Shown here piece after piece: positions 1 through 5,608 of a stretch of DNA of 10,598 nucleotides. The position numbers were made by a program, and so were the translations under genes. Source of the stretch: JAFGCY01 sp964609245 (GTDB lineage: Bacteria > 4484-113 > JAFGCY01); assembly GCA_964609245.1 (NCBI GenBank), contig CAZSSB010000070.1, positions 1 through 10,598 on the forward strand, read 5' to 3'. The first letter of the stretch is position 1. The number at the start of each line of letters is the position of its first letter. The notes under the pieces were generated by a model. The model was not told where the DNA came from and ran no database searches. It saw only the letters and a program-made list of their open reading frames with translations.

Positions 1-482
1 TCCGTGCTGCGGGCGACGAACGGTTCGTGGACCACCTGGTAGCGCAGCGTGCCCTCGGGGTCGATGATGAACAGCCCGCGGAAGTTCACACCCGCCTCGT
101 CGACGTAGACCCGATAGTCGACGCCGATGTGGTGATTGGAGTCCGACAGCAGCGGATAGGGCGGATCCCCGACCTCGCCGCTCGCCACCAGCTTCTCAAG
201 CGTGAACTTGCTGTCGCCGCTGACACCAAGCAGCTCGGCGCCGATCGCCTGGAACTCCTGATGGCGCTGGCCGAAGGCCTTGACCTCGGAGTTGCAGGGT
301 CCGGTGAACGCCGCCGGATAAAAGAACAGCACCAGCCACTTGCCCTTGTAGTCGCCGAGGCTGACCTCGCCGAAACCGCCCTCAAAGGCCTTGGAGAACG
401 CGGTGCCGCTGAAGTCCGGCGCCTGCTGGCCGACCAGGGGGGGACAGTAGTCGAAGTCGTCGAAGCTCTCAATCATGTCCAT
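1..482 (-). CDS. Peroxiredoxin (AhpC/TSA family), 3' end missing
   Basis: This gene runs off the left edge; 160 codons are visible. Peroxiredoxins reduce hydrogen peroxide and organic hydroperoxides in the cytoplasm through a peroxidatic cysteine. The universal P-x-x-x-T-x-x-C motif is present at P56, T60 and C63, inside FFYPAAFTGPCNSE, and R135 in NFRGLFIIDP fits the conserved active-site arginine. The downstream pattern (LLSD, FIIDPEGTLRYQVV) matches Prx1/AhpC-type proteins. The residues after C63 are N-S-E instead of the P-T-E usual in typical 2-Cys enzymes, and there is an extra cysteine at C13. The C-terminal resolving cysteine, if present, lies outside the window, so the 2-Cys or 1-Cys class is open. 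ATG at 482 is chosen because GGGAG lies 7 nt upstream; a second in-frame ATG is at 476. The family call is safe, the subfamily is not. Confidence 0.93.
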   Translation of the reverse strand, partial: MDMIESFDDFDYCPPLVGQQAPDFSGTAFSKAFEGGFGEVSLGDYKGKWLVLFFYPAAFTGPCNSEVKAFGQRHQEFQAIGAELLGVSGDSKFTLEKLVASGEVGDPPYPLLSDSNHHIGVDYRVYVDEAGVNFRGLFIIDPEGTLRYQVVHEPFVARST

Positions 483-677
483 CACTCTGCTCCCACAGGT
501 ATCTTGAGTACACTGCCCGCCGCCCCGCCGCTGTTCAGTTCGCCTTCCCATCACTTGCAGGCCGCGCGCAATGAGCAATCTACCACGCAGCGGTGTCCGT
601 TGGTCTAAGCCGATCGGGACGGCGGATCGGCGGATCATGAAAATGGGACCGCATTCCCCCCAGGACGGCTGGCGCGC
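483..677. other. Intergenic stretch without a recognised gene
   Basis: This is the upstream region of the peroxiredoxin gene. I see no credible coding sequence. A short tandem duplication of GGCGGATC lies at 621-636. A weak minus-strand promoter could sit near 507-537 (TGTACT as -10, TGAACA 19 bp upstream), but the match is too poor to call. The plus-strand transcription unit that starts at about 693 is listed separately. Confidence 0.5.
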
Positions 678-686
678 TGTTATAAT
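678..686 (+). promoter_or_regulatory. Extended -10 promoter of the candidate small RNA
   Basis: TGTTATAAT is a perfect TGn plus TATAAT extended -10 element. No -35 box is visible 17 bp upstream, which extended -10 promoters do not strictly need. The predicted transcription start is about 693. The only unit that fits downstream is the short hairpin and terminator sequence ending near 770, because the next gene is on the opposite strand. Confidence 0.6.
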
Positions 687-692
687 CCCGGT

Positions 693-770
693 AGCAGACT
701 GACAGACAACGCTTTGCCCTCCCCCCGAGGGAGGAAGAAAGCAGGCCCCGGATGGCACGGGGCCTTTTCC
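693..770 (+). ncRNA. Candidate small RNA, about 76 nt, two hairpins
   Basis: The unit runs from a perfect extended -10 promoter to an intrinsic terminator with no open reading frame between them. Hairpin 1 has an outer stem GCTTT (711-715) with AAAGC (738-742) and an inner stem CCTCCC (718-723) with GGGAGG (729-734), closing on a CCCGA loop. Hairpin 2 is the terminator. The inner stem and loop are C-rich (CCCTCCCCCC), complementary to Shine-Dalgarno-like GGGAGG sequences, so base pairing with ribosome binding sites is conceivable. That role is inference. It does not resemble 4.5S/SRP RNA, tmRNA or a riboswitch that I recognise, and no plus-strand gene follows it, which argues against a leader or attenuator. 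Confidence 0.5.
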
Positions 771-773
771 TTT
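743..773 (+). terminator. Intrinsic terminator of the candidate small RNA
   Basis: GGCCCCG (744-750) pairs perfectly with CGGGGCC (758-764) around a 7-nt loop. A743 with T765 adds one more pair. TTTTCCTTT follows. On the minus strand the hairpin lacks a clean T run, so it acts on plus-strand transcription, not on xseB. Confidence 0.75.
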
Positions 774-807
774 GGCATGGTTTGAGCCGCTGTCAGTGAC
801 GAGCGGG

Positions 808-1077
808 CTAGTCCAGGTCCTTCAGCACCCAGCGTCCGTCCTTGACCTCGACGAACCGTTCGACGCGCGCCTGGGCCTGTTTCAGAAACGCCCGGCAGCG
901 CTTGACCAGCTCGATTCCCTCCTCGAAGCGAGTCAGCAACTGCTCCAGCGGCAGCTCGCCGCGCTCCATCTCATCGACCACTTCCTCAAGGCGGCGAAAC
1001 GCCTCCTCGAAGCGCTGCTCGTCGGCGCTGCCTGCGGTCTTCGCCAGCTTCCTGGACGCGGGCTTGCCTTCCGTCAT
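808..1077 (-). CDS. xseB: Exodeoxyribonuclease VII small subunit
   Basis: XseB is the small subunit of exonuclease VII, which binds XseA and degrades single-stranded DNA from both ends into oligonucleotides during repair. The 89-residue product carries the family core, FEEAFRRLEEVVDEMERGEL, then PLEQLLTRFEEGIELVKRC and FLKQAQARVE, a two-helix coiled-coil. The N-terminal extension is lysine- and alanine-rich and not part of the core. I prefer ATG at 1077 because GAGGAG lies 6 nt upstream, and a TACAAT -10 would then give a 39-nt leader. An in-frame ATG at 1116 would add 13 acidic residues (102 in all) and would be nearly leaderless. xseA is not in the window, so the two subunit genes are not adjacent downstream here. 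Identity is confident, the start less so. Confidence 0.93.
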   Translation of the reverse strand: MTEGKPASRKLAKTAGSADEQRFEEAFRRLEEVVDEMERGELPLEQLLTRFEEGIELVKRCRAFLKQAQARVERFVEVKDGRWVLKDLD

Positions 1078-1122
1078 GTCCTGCTCCTCGCTTTCGCCGA
1101 ACAAATCAGCGGTCATGGGCGC

Positions 1123-1128
1123 ATTGTA
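1123..1128 (-). promoter_or_regulatory. Possible -10 element for xseB
   Basis: TACAAT on the minus strand predicts a start of transcription at about 1116. No convincing -35 box is found 16-18 bp upstream. The position fits either a 39-nt leader to ATG 1077 or a leaderless message from ATG 1116. Confidence 0.4.
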
Positions 1129-1179
1129 ACTGACGGCGGCAAGAGCCTCTCCGCCGCCGCGAAACCCAGCTGCAGAGGT

Positions 1180-1202
1180 ATTTCAGGAAATTCCAATGAA
1201 AT
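1180..1202. repeat. Imperfect inverted repeat upstream of the lipoprotein gene
   Basis: ATTTCA and GGAA (1180-1189) mirror TTCC (1191-1194) and TGAAAT (1197-1202) with a single central A and a 2-nt offset. It lies in an AT-rich patch about 20 bp before the possible -35 box of the lipoprotein gene. It could be a regulator site or chance symmetry in AT-rich DNA. Confidence 0.3.
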
Positions 1203-1223
1203 ATGGATGAACTTAACTATTCC

Positions 1224-1255
1224 TTGAACTACTAACTGAAATGAGTGGTTAGAAT
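1224..1255 (+). promoter_or_regulatory. Possible promoter of the LruC-type lipoprotein gene
   Basis: TTGAAC (1224-1229) and TAGAAT (1250-1255) are each close to sigma-70 consensus, but the 20-bp spacer is longer than usual. Transcription would start near 1262. The leader can fold into a short hairpin, GGTCCAG (1264-1270) with CTGGGCC (1286-1292, one G-U pair), ending just before the ribosome binding site. Confidence 0.35.
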
Positions 1256-1313
1256 TCTCCGCTGGTCCAGTGCGCATGACAGTTGCTGGGCCGCTGAAGG
1301 AGGAGACGAAGCT

Positions 1314-3095
1314 ATGTTAAAGGGCAATTGGGGCGTATTCACCGGGCTGCTGATCCTCGGCCTGATGCTGGCCGGCTGCGGTGGTGGCGGCGATACGGTG
1401 AACAACAGCTTTGTCGGCGCGGGCGGCGACCCGCCCGGCATCGTCGGTGATCTGAGTGCGCAGCTGCAGCCTGGCGACTACCCGCAGCAAGGCGAGGTGC
1501 AGGGCGCGCTGGACAGCGCACCGCTGGGCACCGACCCGCTCTACGAGGTCCAGGAAGCGGACGACGTGATTGAGACGCGTCCGGTCAGCGGGACCAGCAG
1601 CATCGGCAAGGGCGCCAGCGACGACAACCCGCTGTTCTGGGTTGCGATCACCCATCGCGGTGAGGATCCCGTTCCCGGCAATGCCGCGCCGCCGTTCAAC
1701 GAGGGCGACGAAGTGGACCTCTACATGCGCTACCAGGTGTATGAGGATCATCTGACAATCTCCCGGACATGGTACATCGGCGCGGCGGGGCTGGCTTACA
1801 CTGAGCCGTCGGTGACGCACCCCCAGCCGGGTGCTTACGAGGCGATCTTCCCCTTCACGCTTCCCTACGGCTCGGCGGCGCTGGACGCCAAGTTCATCGG
1901 CGCCTGGGGATCGGGGCATACCCCGAGCGCGTTCGTCGTTCCTGACATGGTCGATTACCGCGAAGTGGAGTTTGAAATCGAGACCACCACCGTGCTGCCG
2001 CCGGTCAACTACCCACCCGTCGTACCGCCGGACAACGACGAGCCCGTTGGCTGCATGCCGGAGTGGATCACCGTCGACTGGACCAGCAGCACCGAGGTGC
2101 ACGTCGAGGCGGAGAAGGAGCTCTCCAACGTCGTGCTGGCGTTCGAGGACGGCGAGCACGAGAAGTGGGACGACCTCGATCTGGATCCGGACCGCGTCTA
2201 CGAGGGCGACTTCTGGGGCACCGGTGACAACGAGGGCAAGACGATCGTGACGGTCTGGGTCAAGGCCGGCTGCAACGACAGCGGCGACGGTCCGGGCTAC
2301 GGCGAGCGTTTCGACAGCGGTGGCGGCGAGGTCCTGGGCATGGCGCAGCTGGCCTGGGAGGATCTGCTGGCCGGCAGCGACTACGATTACAACGACTTCG
2401 TCGGCCGGATGCGCTGCACCGAGACCCGCAACGCCAGCGACCAGCTGGTGCAGGTCGATATCACCATCAAGGCCATCGCGCGCGCGGCGGGCTACGACTC
2501 CGACTGGCAGTTCAACGTCGGCGCCTCGTTCCCGACCGTCGCCGAGATGGATGTGATCGCGATCGTGGACCAGTTCTACGCCGACGGGACGCGCCACGGA
2601 AACCAGCGCATCTACTTCAGCGCGGGCGGCATGAGCGTGCCCGTCTTCGTCCCGTTGCGTGAGGCGCTGCCCAACCCGCCGGGTTCCTACGCCACCAATG
2701 GCGTCCCCGGCACGCAGTTCATCGATGGCGATTATGCCGAGCTGACGATCATCCTCAACATGCCGGTTTCCCAGGGCGACTACACGCCGATGCCTTACGA
2801 GCCCGAGATCCTGGTGCACCCCTACGGCGGCGGCGTATACACGATCGGCCTGTGGACCAAGCCGGGCGACTGGACTGACTCCCACGGCCGGCCGCTGGGC
2901 TTCATCGTCCCCGATACGTATGCCTGGCCGCTGGAGGGCCGCCCGATTTGGAATTGCTACGACGGTTTCCCCTACTGGATCGAGTGGATCAACGATCAGG
3001 AACTCGATGAGCCGGAACTGATGTGGTTCGACGACACTCCGGTCGAGACTCTGGTCTTCACCCGCGACAAGTTCACGCCCTGGCCCGAAGACTAG
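1314..3095 (+). CDS. Exported lipoprotein with LruC/DUF4842-like domain
   Basis: The 593-residue product has a type II signal peptide: charged start MLKGNW, hydrophobic core, and lipobox LAGC with C22 as the lipidated cysteine, followed by a glycine linker. Residues about 80-225 are a predicted beta-rich segment with no recognised family. A proline-rich linker (228-245) leads to a region with acidic, calcium-binding-like stretches, notably GSDYDYNDFVGR (354-365). Together with the later TIKAIARAAGYDSDW and the C-terminal LGFIVPDTYAWPLEG and YPYWIEW-like end, this resembles the LruC/DUF4842 domain of secreted and surface proteins. Function is unknown; ligand or matrix binding at the surface is a guess. 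ATG 1314 is used because GGAGGA lies 9 nt upstream and the signal peptide begins there; the frame is open further up to 1245. A strong terminator follows, so this is a single-gene unit. Confidence 0.85.
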   Translation: MLKGNWGVFTGLLILGLMLAGCGGGGDTVNNSFVGAGGDPPGIVGDLSAQLQPGDYPQQGEVQGALDSAPLGTDPLYEVQEADDVIETRPVSGTSSIGKGASDDNPLFWVAITHRGEDPVPGNAAPPFNEGDEVDLYMRYQVYEDHLTISRTWYIGAAGLAYTEPSVTHPQPGAYEAIFPFTLPYGSAALDAKFIGAWGSGHTPSAFVVPDMVDYREVEFEIETTTVLPPVNYPPVVPPDNDEPVGCMPEWITVDWTSSTEVHVEAEKELSNVVLAFEDGEHEKWDDLDLDPDRVYEGDFWGTGDNEGKTIVTVWVKAGCNDSGDGPGYGERFDSGGGEVLGMAQLAWEDLLAGSDYDYNDFVGRMRCTETRNASDQLVQVDITIKAIARAAGYDSDWQFNVGASFPTVAEMDVIAIVDQFYADGTRHGNQRIYFSAGGMSVPVFVPLREALPNPPGSYATNGVPGTQFIDGDYAELTIILNMPVSQGDYTPMPYEPEILVHPYGGGVYTIGLWTKPGDWTDSHGRPLGFIVPDTYAWPLEGRPIWNCYDGFPYWIEWINDQELDEPELMWFDDTPVETLVFTRDKFTPWPED

Positions 3096-3117
3096 CAGCC
3101 AACTCAGCGACCCACTA

Positions 3118-3147
3118 CGCCCCGGCCCCGCGGCCGGGGCGTTTCCC
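3118..3147 (+). terminator. Strong intrinsic terminator after the lipoprotein gene
   Basis: CGCCCCGGCC (3118-3127) pairs perfectly with GGCCGGGGCG (3132-3141) around a 4-nt loop. TTTCCC follows. It sits 22 bp after the lipoprotein stop codon and separates that gene from the PilZ cluster. Confidence 0.85.
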
Positions 3148-3158
3148 TTCGCTGGTGC

Positions 3159-3187
3159 TTGCCACATCGCGAGGCGGGCTCTAGCAT
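3159..3187 (+). promoter_or_regulatory. Sigma-70-type promoter of the first PilZ gene
   Basis: TTGCCA (3159-3164), a 17-bp spacer and TAGCAT (3182-3187) predict a start of transcription at about 3194 and a 37-nt leader. Because the -35 box overlaps the first codons of the longest possible frame (from 3159), it also supports the internal ATG at 3231 as the true start. Confidence 0.65.
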
Positions 3188-3230
3188 TGTCAGGCCGCGG
3201 GCCGCGCGTGGGCCCGGGCGGCGCAGCGCA

Positions 3231-3941
3231 ATGGAAGAGGTAGGCAACCGAAAAGAGACGGGCTGGCAGCAGACCGCCGAGGTGCTGGCTGGCAACATGC
3301 CGGTCTACCTGCGACCGGCGGGCGGCGGCCAGCTGCAGCTGCTCAGCTGCCTGCGCTTCGACGCGGCCGCGCTGGAGGCCACGCTTAAGTGGCCGGAGGA
3401 CAGCGAGGATCGGCCGCCGCCGGTGGCCGCCGCGGTGCAGCTCTACCTGCGGGCACCTCAATTCCTGAGTATCACCGAGGGCGAGGTCAGCCGGCTGGAG
3501 GAGCAACACCCGCCCCTGGTGGGGATCACCTGCGCGGCCAGCTCGCGGGTCTACCCGCTGCGCCAGCACCCGCGCTATCTGGCCTGGGGGCGCGTGCGGC
3601 TGGGCGAGCCCCAGGAAGCGGACTATTTCTACTACGATGACGAAATGCGCCGGCTCAACGTCTCGGAGGGCGGCTTCGGCCTCAGGATGCCGTCGCGCGG
3701 CTGGCACCTGGGTGACAGCGTCCGCTTCGCCCTGGAGGCCCGGCTGAGCGAGGACCCGGTCGAGGCGGCACGCTGGCCGGAGTTGAAGCTGCGCGGCACG
3801 GCGCTGCTGCGCTCGCGGGCCGCCCAGCCCAACGGCGCGAACCAGGAGCACTTCGGCTTCGCGTTCACACAGCTCGCTGACTATCAGCGGGACGTCCTCA
3901 AACTGTGGCTGACGGCGATCCATGTCTATCGCCGGCAGTGA
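3231..3941 (+). CDS. PilZ-domain protein, YcgR-like, paralogue 1 of 3
   Basis: This is a 236-residue cytoplasmic protein with a YcgR-type layout. An N-terminal beta-rich domain (about 15-105) is followed by a C-terminal PilZ domain. The c-di-GMP signature is complete: R111-Q-H-P-R115 (RxxxR) and N143-V-S-E-G-G148 (D/NxSxxG). PilZ proteins bind cyclic di-GMP and change motility, secretion or surface-matrix behaviour; the partner here is unknown. It is the most divergent of the three tandem copies and carries one residue fewer before the RxxxR motif. The longest frame begins at 3159, but ATG 3231 is preferred because it lies downstream of the promoter and gives the same length as both neighbours. 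The ribosome binding site is weak. No membrane segment or output domain is visible. Confidence 0.85.
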   Translation: MEEVGNRKETGWQQTAEVLAGNMPVYLRPAGGGQLQLLSCLRFDAAALEATLKWPEDSEDRPPPVAAAVQLYLRAPQFLSITEGEVSRLEEQHPPLVGITCAASSRVYPLRQHPRYLAWGRVRLGEPQEADYFYYDDEMRRLNVSEGGFGLRMPSRGWHLGDSVRFALEARLSEDPVEAARWPELKLRGTALLRSRAAQPNGANQEHFGFAFTQLADYQRDVLKLWLTAIHVYRRQ

Positions 3942-3948
3942 CATCCGG

Positions 3949-3954
3949 TACAAT
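3949..3954 (+). promoter_or_regulatory. Possible -10 element of the second PilZ gene
   Basis: TACAAT begins 8 bp after the stop codon of the first PilZ gene. Transcription would start near 3961 and leave a 28-nt leader before ATG 3989. No good -35 box is seen in the coding end of the upstream gene, so this may only supplement read-through. Confidence 0.4.
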
Positions 3955-3988
3955 TGCCATGTCAGATAGCGCGGAAGGTACTGCGGCG

Positions 3989-4699
3989 ATGTCAGTGAGC
4001 GGACGAGCGGAGACGGCCGTCACCCAGATGGTGTACACACCCGGCAAGACCATCCACCTGCGGGCGCACCTCGGCGATGCCGAGCGGATGCTGCCCGTGA
4101 TCTGCCAGGGGGTGCAGAACCCCGGCCACAGCCTGATCGTGCAGTGGACCGAGGAAGCGGCGTCGGCGGGGCCCCTGCCGGCGATCGGGCAGGAGGTGCA
4201 GTTCTACGCGATGAACGCCGGCGTGCTGCACGTCGCCAAGGGGCAGATCATCCATATGGCCGAGGGCCGGCTGCCGCGCATTCGCAGCCGCACAACCGCC
4301 AGTTGCATCGCAGTACCGCTGCGCCGCTACCCGCGCTATCGGGTGCTGGGCATGCTGCGGCTTGGCGCGGCCGACGATCCCCAGGCCTGCCGGCAGCCGG
4401 AGCCCACCGTGATGGACCTCTCCCGGGGCGGGCTGGGCACCACGGTCTCGGAGCTGGCACTTGAGGTAGGAGCGGTGGTCGAGTTCCAGCTGGAGGCCTG
4501 GGTAGCGCGCGGCGGCGAACCGCAGCTGGACATTCCGCCGCTGGAGCTGCACGGCCGCGCCGAAATCCGGCGGTGCAGTCAGGGCGAGACCAGGGACGCC
4601 CTGGAATTGGGACTCAGGTTCTACGAGTTATCCGAGCAGCAGGATCACAGCATCGAGGTCTGGTTGGCGGCCCACGCCGCCCAGCTGCGTGAAATCTGA
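3989..4699 (+). CDS. PilZ-domain protein, YcgR-like, paralogue 2 of 3
   Basis: This 236-residue PilZ protein has an N-terminal beta-rich domain (about 15-105) and a C-terminal PilZ domain with R112-R-Y-P-R116 and D143-L-S-R-G-G148, so the cyclic di-GMP contacts are kept. It aligns without gaps with the third copy: CQG at 39-41, WTEEAA at 53-58, GQE at 67-69, PLRR at 110-113, DLS at 143-145 and HGRAEIR at 188-194 all fall at the same numbers. ATG 3989 is chosen because GGAAGG lies 10 nt upstream and the length then matches both neighbours. In-frame ATGs at 3959 (246 residues) and 3905 (264 residues, overlapping the previous gene) are less likely. The 47-bp gap to copy 1 allows co-transcription. 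Confidence 0.88.
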   Translation: MSVSGRAETAVTQMVYTPGKTIHLRAHLGDAERMLPVICQGVQNPGHSLIVQWTEEAASAGPLPAIGQEVQFYAMNAGVLHVAKGQIIHMAEGRLPRIRSRTTASCIAVPLRRYPRYRVLGMLRLGAADDPQACRQPEPTVMDLSRGGLGTTVSELALEVGAVVEFQLEAWVARGGEPQLDIPPLELHGRAEIRRCSQGETRDALELGLRFYELSEQQDHSIEVWLAAHAAQLREI

Positions 4700-4721
4700 A
4701 CCTGTGTGATCGCCGCCAACC

Positions 4722-4751
4722 GGGACAGCCCCGGTGCGTATCTGGTAGACT
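4722..4751 (+). promoter_or_regulatory. Possible promoter of the third PilZ gene
   Basis: GGGACA (4722-4727), an 18-bp spacer and TAGACT (4746-4751) each match four of six consensus bases; TAATAT at 4751-4756 is an alternative -10. A 6-bp hairpin, ACCGGG (4719-4724) with CCCGGT (4730-4735), overlaps the -35 region and could be a weak terminator remnant of the second gene, though no T run follows. The leader would be about 85 nt. Confidence 0.3.
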
Positions 4752-4844
4752 AATATGCGGATTGAGCGGCCCATCACCGGTCGGGTGGGTCCGAGCGCTA
4801 CTCACGGGTGCCGGGGTGCGTGTTGACAACGACGGGGCTAGGAC

Positions 4845-5555
4845 ATGGCAAGCATAGGGGCCGCAATGGGAGCGACAACGGCTGAGGTATTCAGCGCCGG
4901 GATTCCTGTACACCTGCGGGTGCGATTCGGCGGGTTGGAGCGGATGGTGCCGGCCACTTGCCAGGGCATCGGAACCGCCGGCGACGAACTGGTGCTGGTC
5001 TGGACGGAGGAAGCCGCCGCCCAGGCCAATCCACCGCGCAAAGGACAGGAACTGCAGTGCTACACGCTCGTTGAAGGTGTGCTCTACGTCGTCGACGCCC
5101 AGGTCACGGGTCTGTCCGATGATACGCCGCCGCGGATCAACTGCGCCGTCCCCGCCACCTGCCACGCCACCCCGCTGCGGCGTCATCAGCGCTATCAGGT
5201 ACAGGGCGAACTGAGCATCGGCGAGCCCGAGGACGAGAACTACTACTGCCACAATCAGCCCCAGCCGATGGACCTCTCGCTGGGGGGCTTCGGCAGCGAG
5301 CTGCCGGCCGGCGACTGGCAGGTAGGTGATGAAGCCAGCTTCCACCTCAAAGTCTGGGTGGACATCAACGGCCGCGCGGCGGTCGAGCATCCGGTGCTGC
5401 AGCTCAACGGCCGCGCCGCGATCCGCAACATCCGCCCCGATGAAAACGGCGGGATGGTCTTCGTTGGCCTGGAGTACGTCGGCCTGCCCGAACTGCAGCA
5501 GGCTTCGCTGCACCTCTGGCTGTCGGCCCACTCCTCGTTCATGCGCAGCGCCTGA
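4845..5555 (+). CDS. PilZ-domain protein, YcgR-like, paralogue 3 of 3
   Basis: This 236-residue PilZ protein is a tandem paralogue of the two genes before it and closest to the second. The PilZ signature is intact: R112-R-H-Q-R116 and D143-L-S-L-G-G148. The N-terminal domain keeps HLRVRFGGLERM, CQG (39-41) and WTEEAA (53-58), shared with copy 2 but only loosely with copy 1. The last 30 residues (LPELQQASLHLWLSAH) match the same amphipathic ending in all copies. ATG 4845 gives equal length with the other two; ATG 4866 would drop seven residues. The upstream gap is 145 bp, much wider than between copies 1 and 2, so it probably has its own promoter. Divergence in N-terminal surfaces with constant c-di-GMP motifs would suit three effectors with different partners; that is inference. 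Confidence 0.88.
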   Translation: MASIGAAMGATTAEVFSAGIPVHLRVRFGGLERMVPATCQGIGTAGDELVLVWTEEAAAQANPPRKGQELQCYTLVEGVLYVVDAQVTGLSDDTPPRINCAVPATCHATPLRRHQRYQVQGELSIGEPEDENYYCHNQPQPMDLSLGGFGSELPAGDWQVGDEASFHLKVWVDINGRAAVEHPVLQLNGRAAIRNIRPDENGGMVFVGLEYVGLPELQQASLHLWLSAHSSFMRSA

Positions 5556-5602
5556 CCGGCGTCGTTTAGCCCCGCATCGATCGGGTAATATATCCGGTCA
5601 GG
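5551..5602. repeat. Perfect 9-bp inverted repeat spanning the PilZ3-ldt junction
   Basis: CCTGACCGG (5551-5559) contains the TGA stop of the third PilZ gene. Its exact reverse complement, CCGGTCAGG (5594-5602), contains most of the AGGA ribosome binding site of the next gene. A nested 4-bp hairpin, CCCG (5571-5574) with CGGG (5582-5585), sits inside the 34-nt loop. In a read-through transcript the structure would hide the ribosome binding site of the transpeptidase gene. Confidence 0.55.
5586..5591 (+). promoter_or_regulatory. Possible -10 element for the L,D-transpeptidase gene
   Basis: TAATAT (or the overlapping TATATC at 5589-5594) lies in an AT-rich island just before the gene, with no clear -35 box. 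Transcription would begin near 5598, inside the right arm of the inverted repeat, so a message made from this promoter would escape the sequestering stem. Confidence 0.35.
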
Positions 5603-5608
5603 ATGAGC

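Noticed and set aside
27..608. 193-codon plus-strand frame opposite the peroxiredoxin gene
   Set aside because: Shadow of the conserved peroxiredoxin on the minus strand; it has no recognisable domain.
638..703. 21-codon plus-strand reading frame beginning MKMGPHS
   Set aside because: No ribosome binding site. It overlaps the extended -10 of the candidate small RNA and no gene follows for it to regulate as a leader peptide; most likely chance.
1317..3953. 878-codon open frame on the minus strand across the lipoprotein and first PilZ gene
   Set aside because: The composition is arginine/valine/alanine/leucine/histidine-rich low-information sequence typical of an antisense frame in GC-rich DNA. 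It runs antisense to two genes with signal peptide, domain motifs, promoters and a terminator, and reads straight through that terminator hairpin.
4823..4858. TTGACA at 4823-4828 as a promoter for the third PilZ gene
   Set aside because: No -10 hexamer occurs at 15-19 bp; the candidate spacing would place it within the coding sequence.
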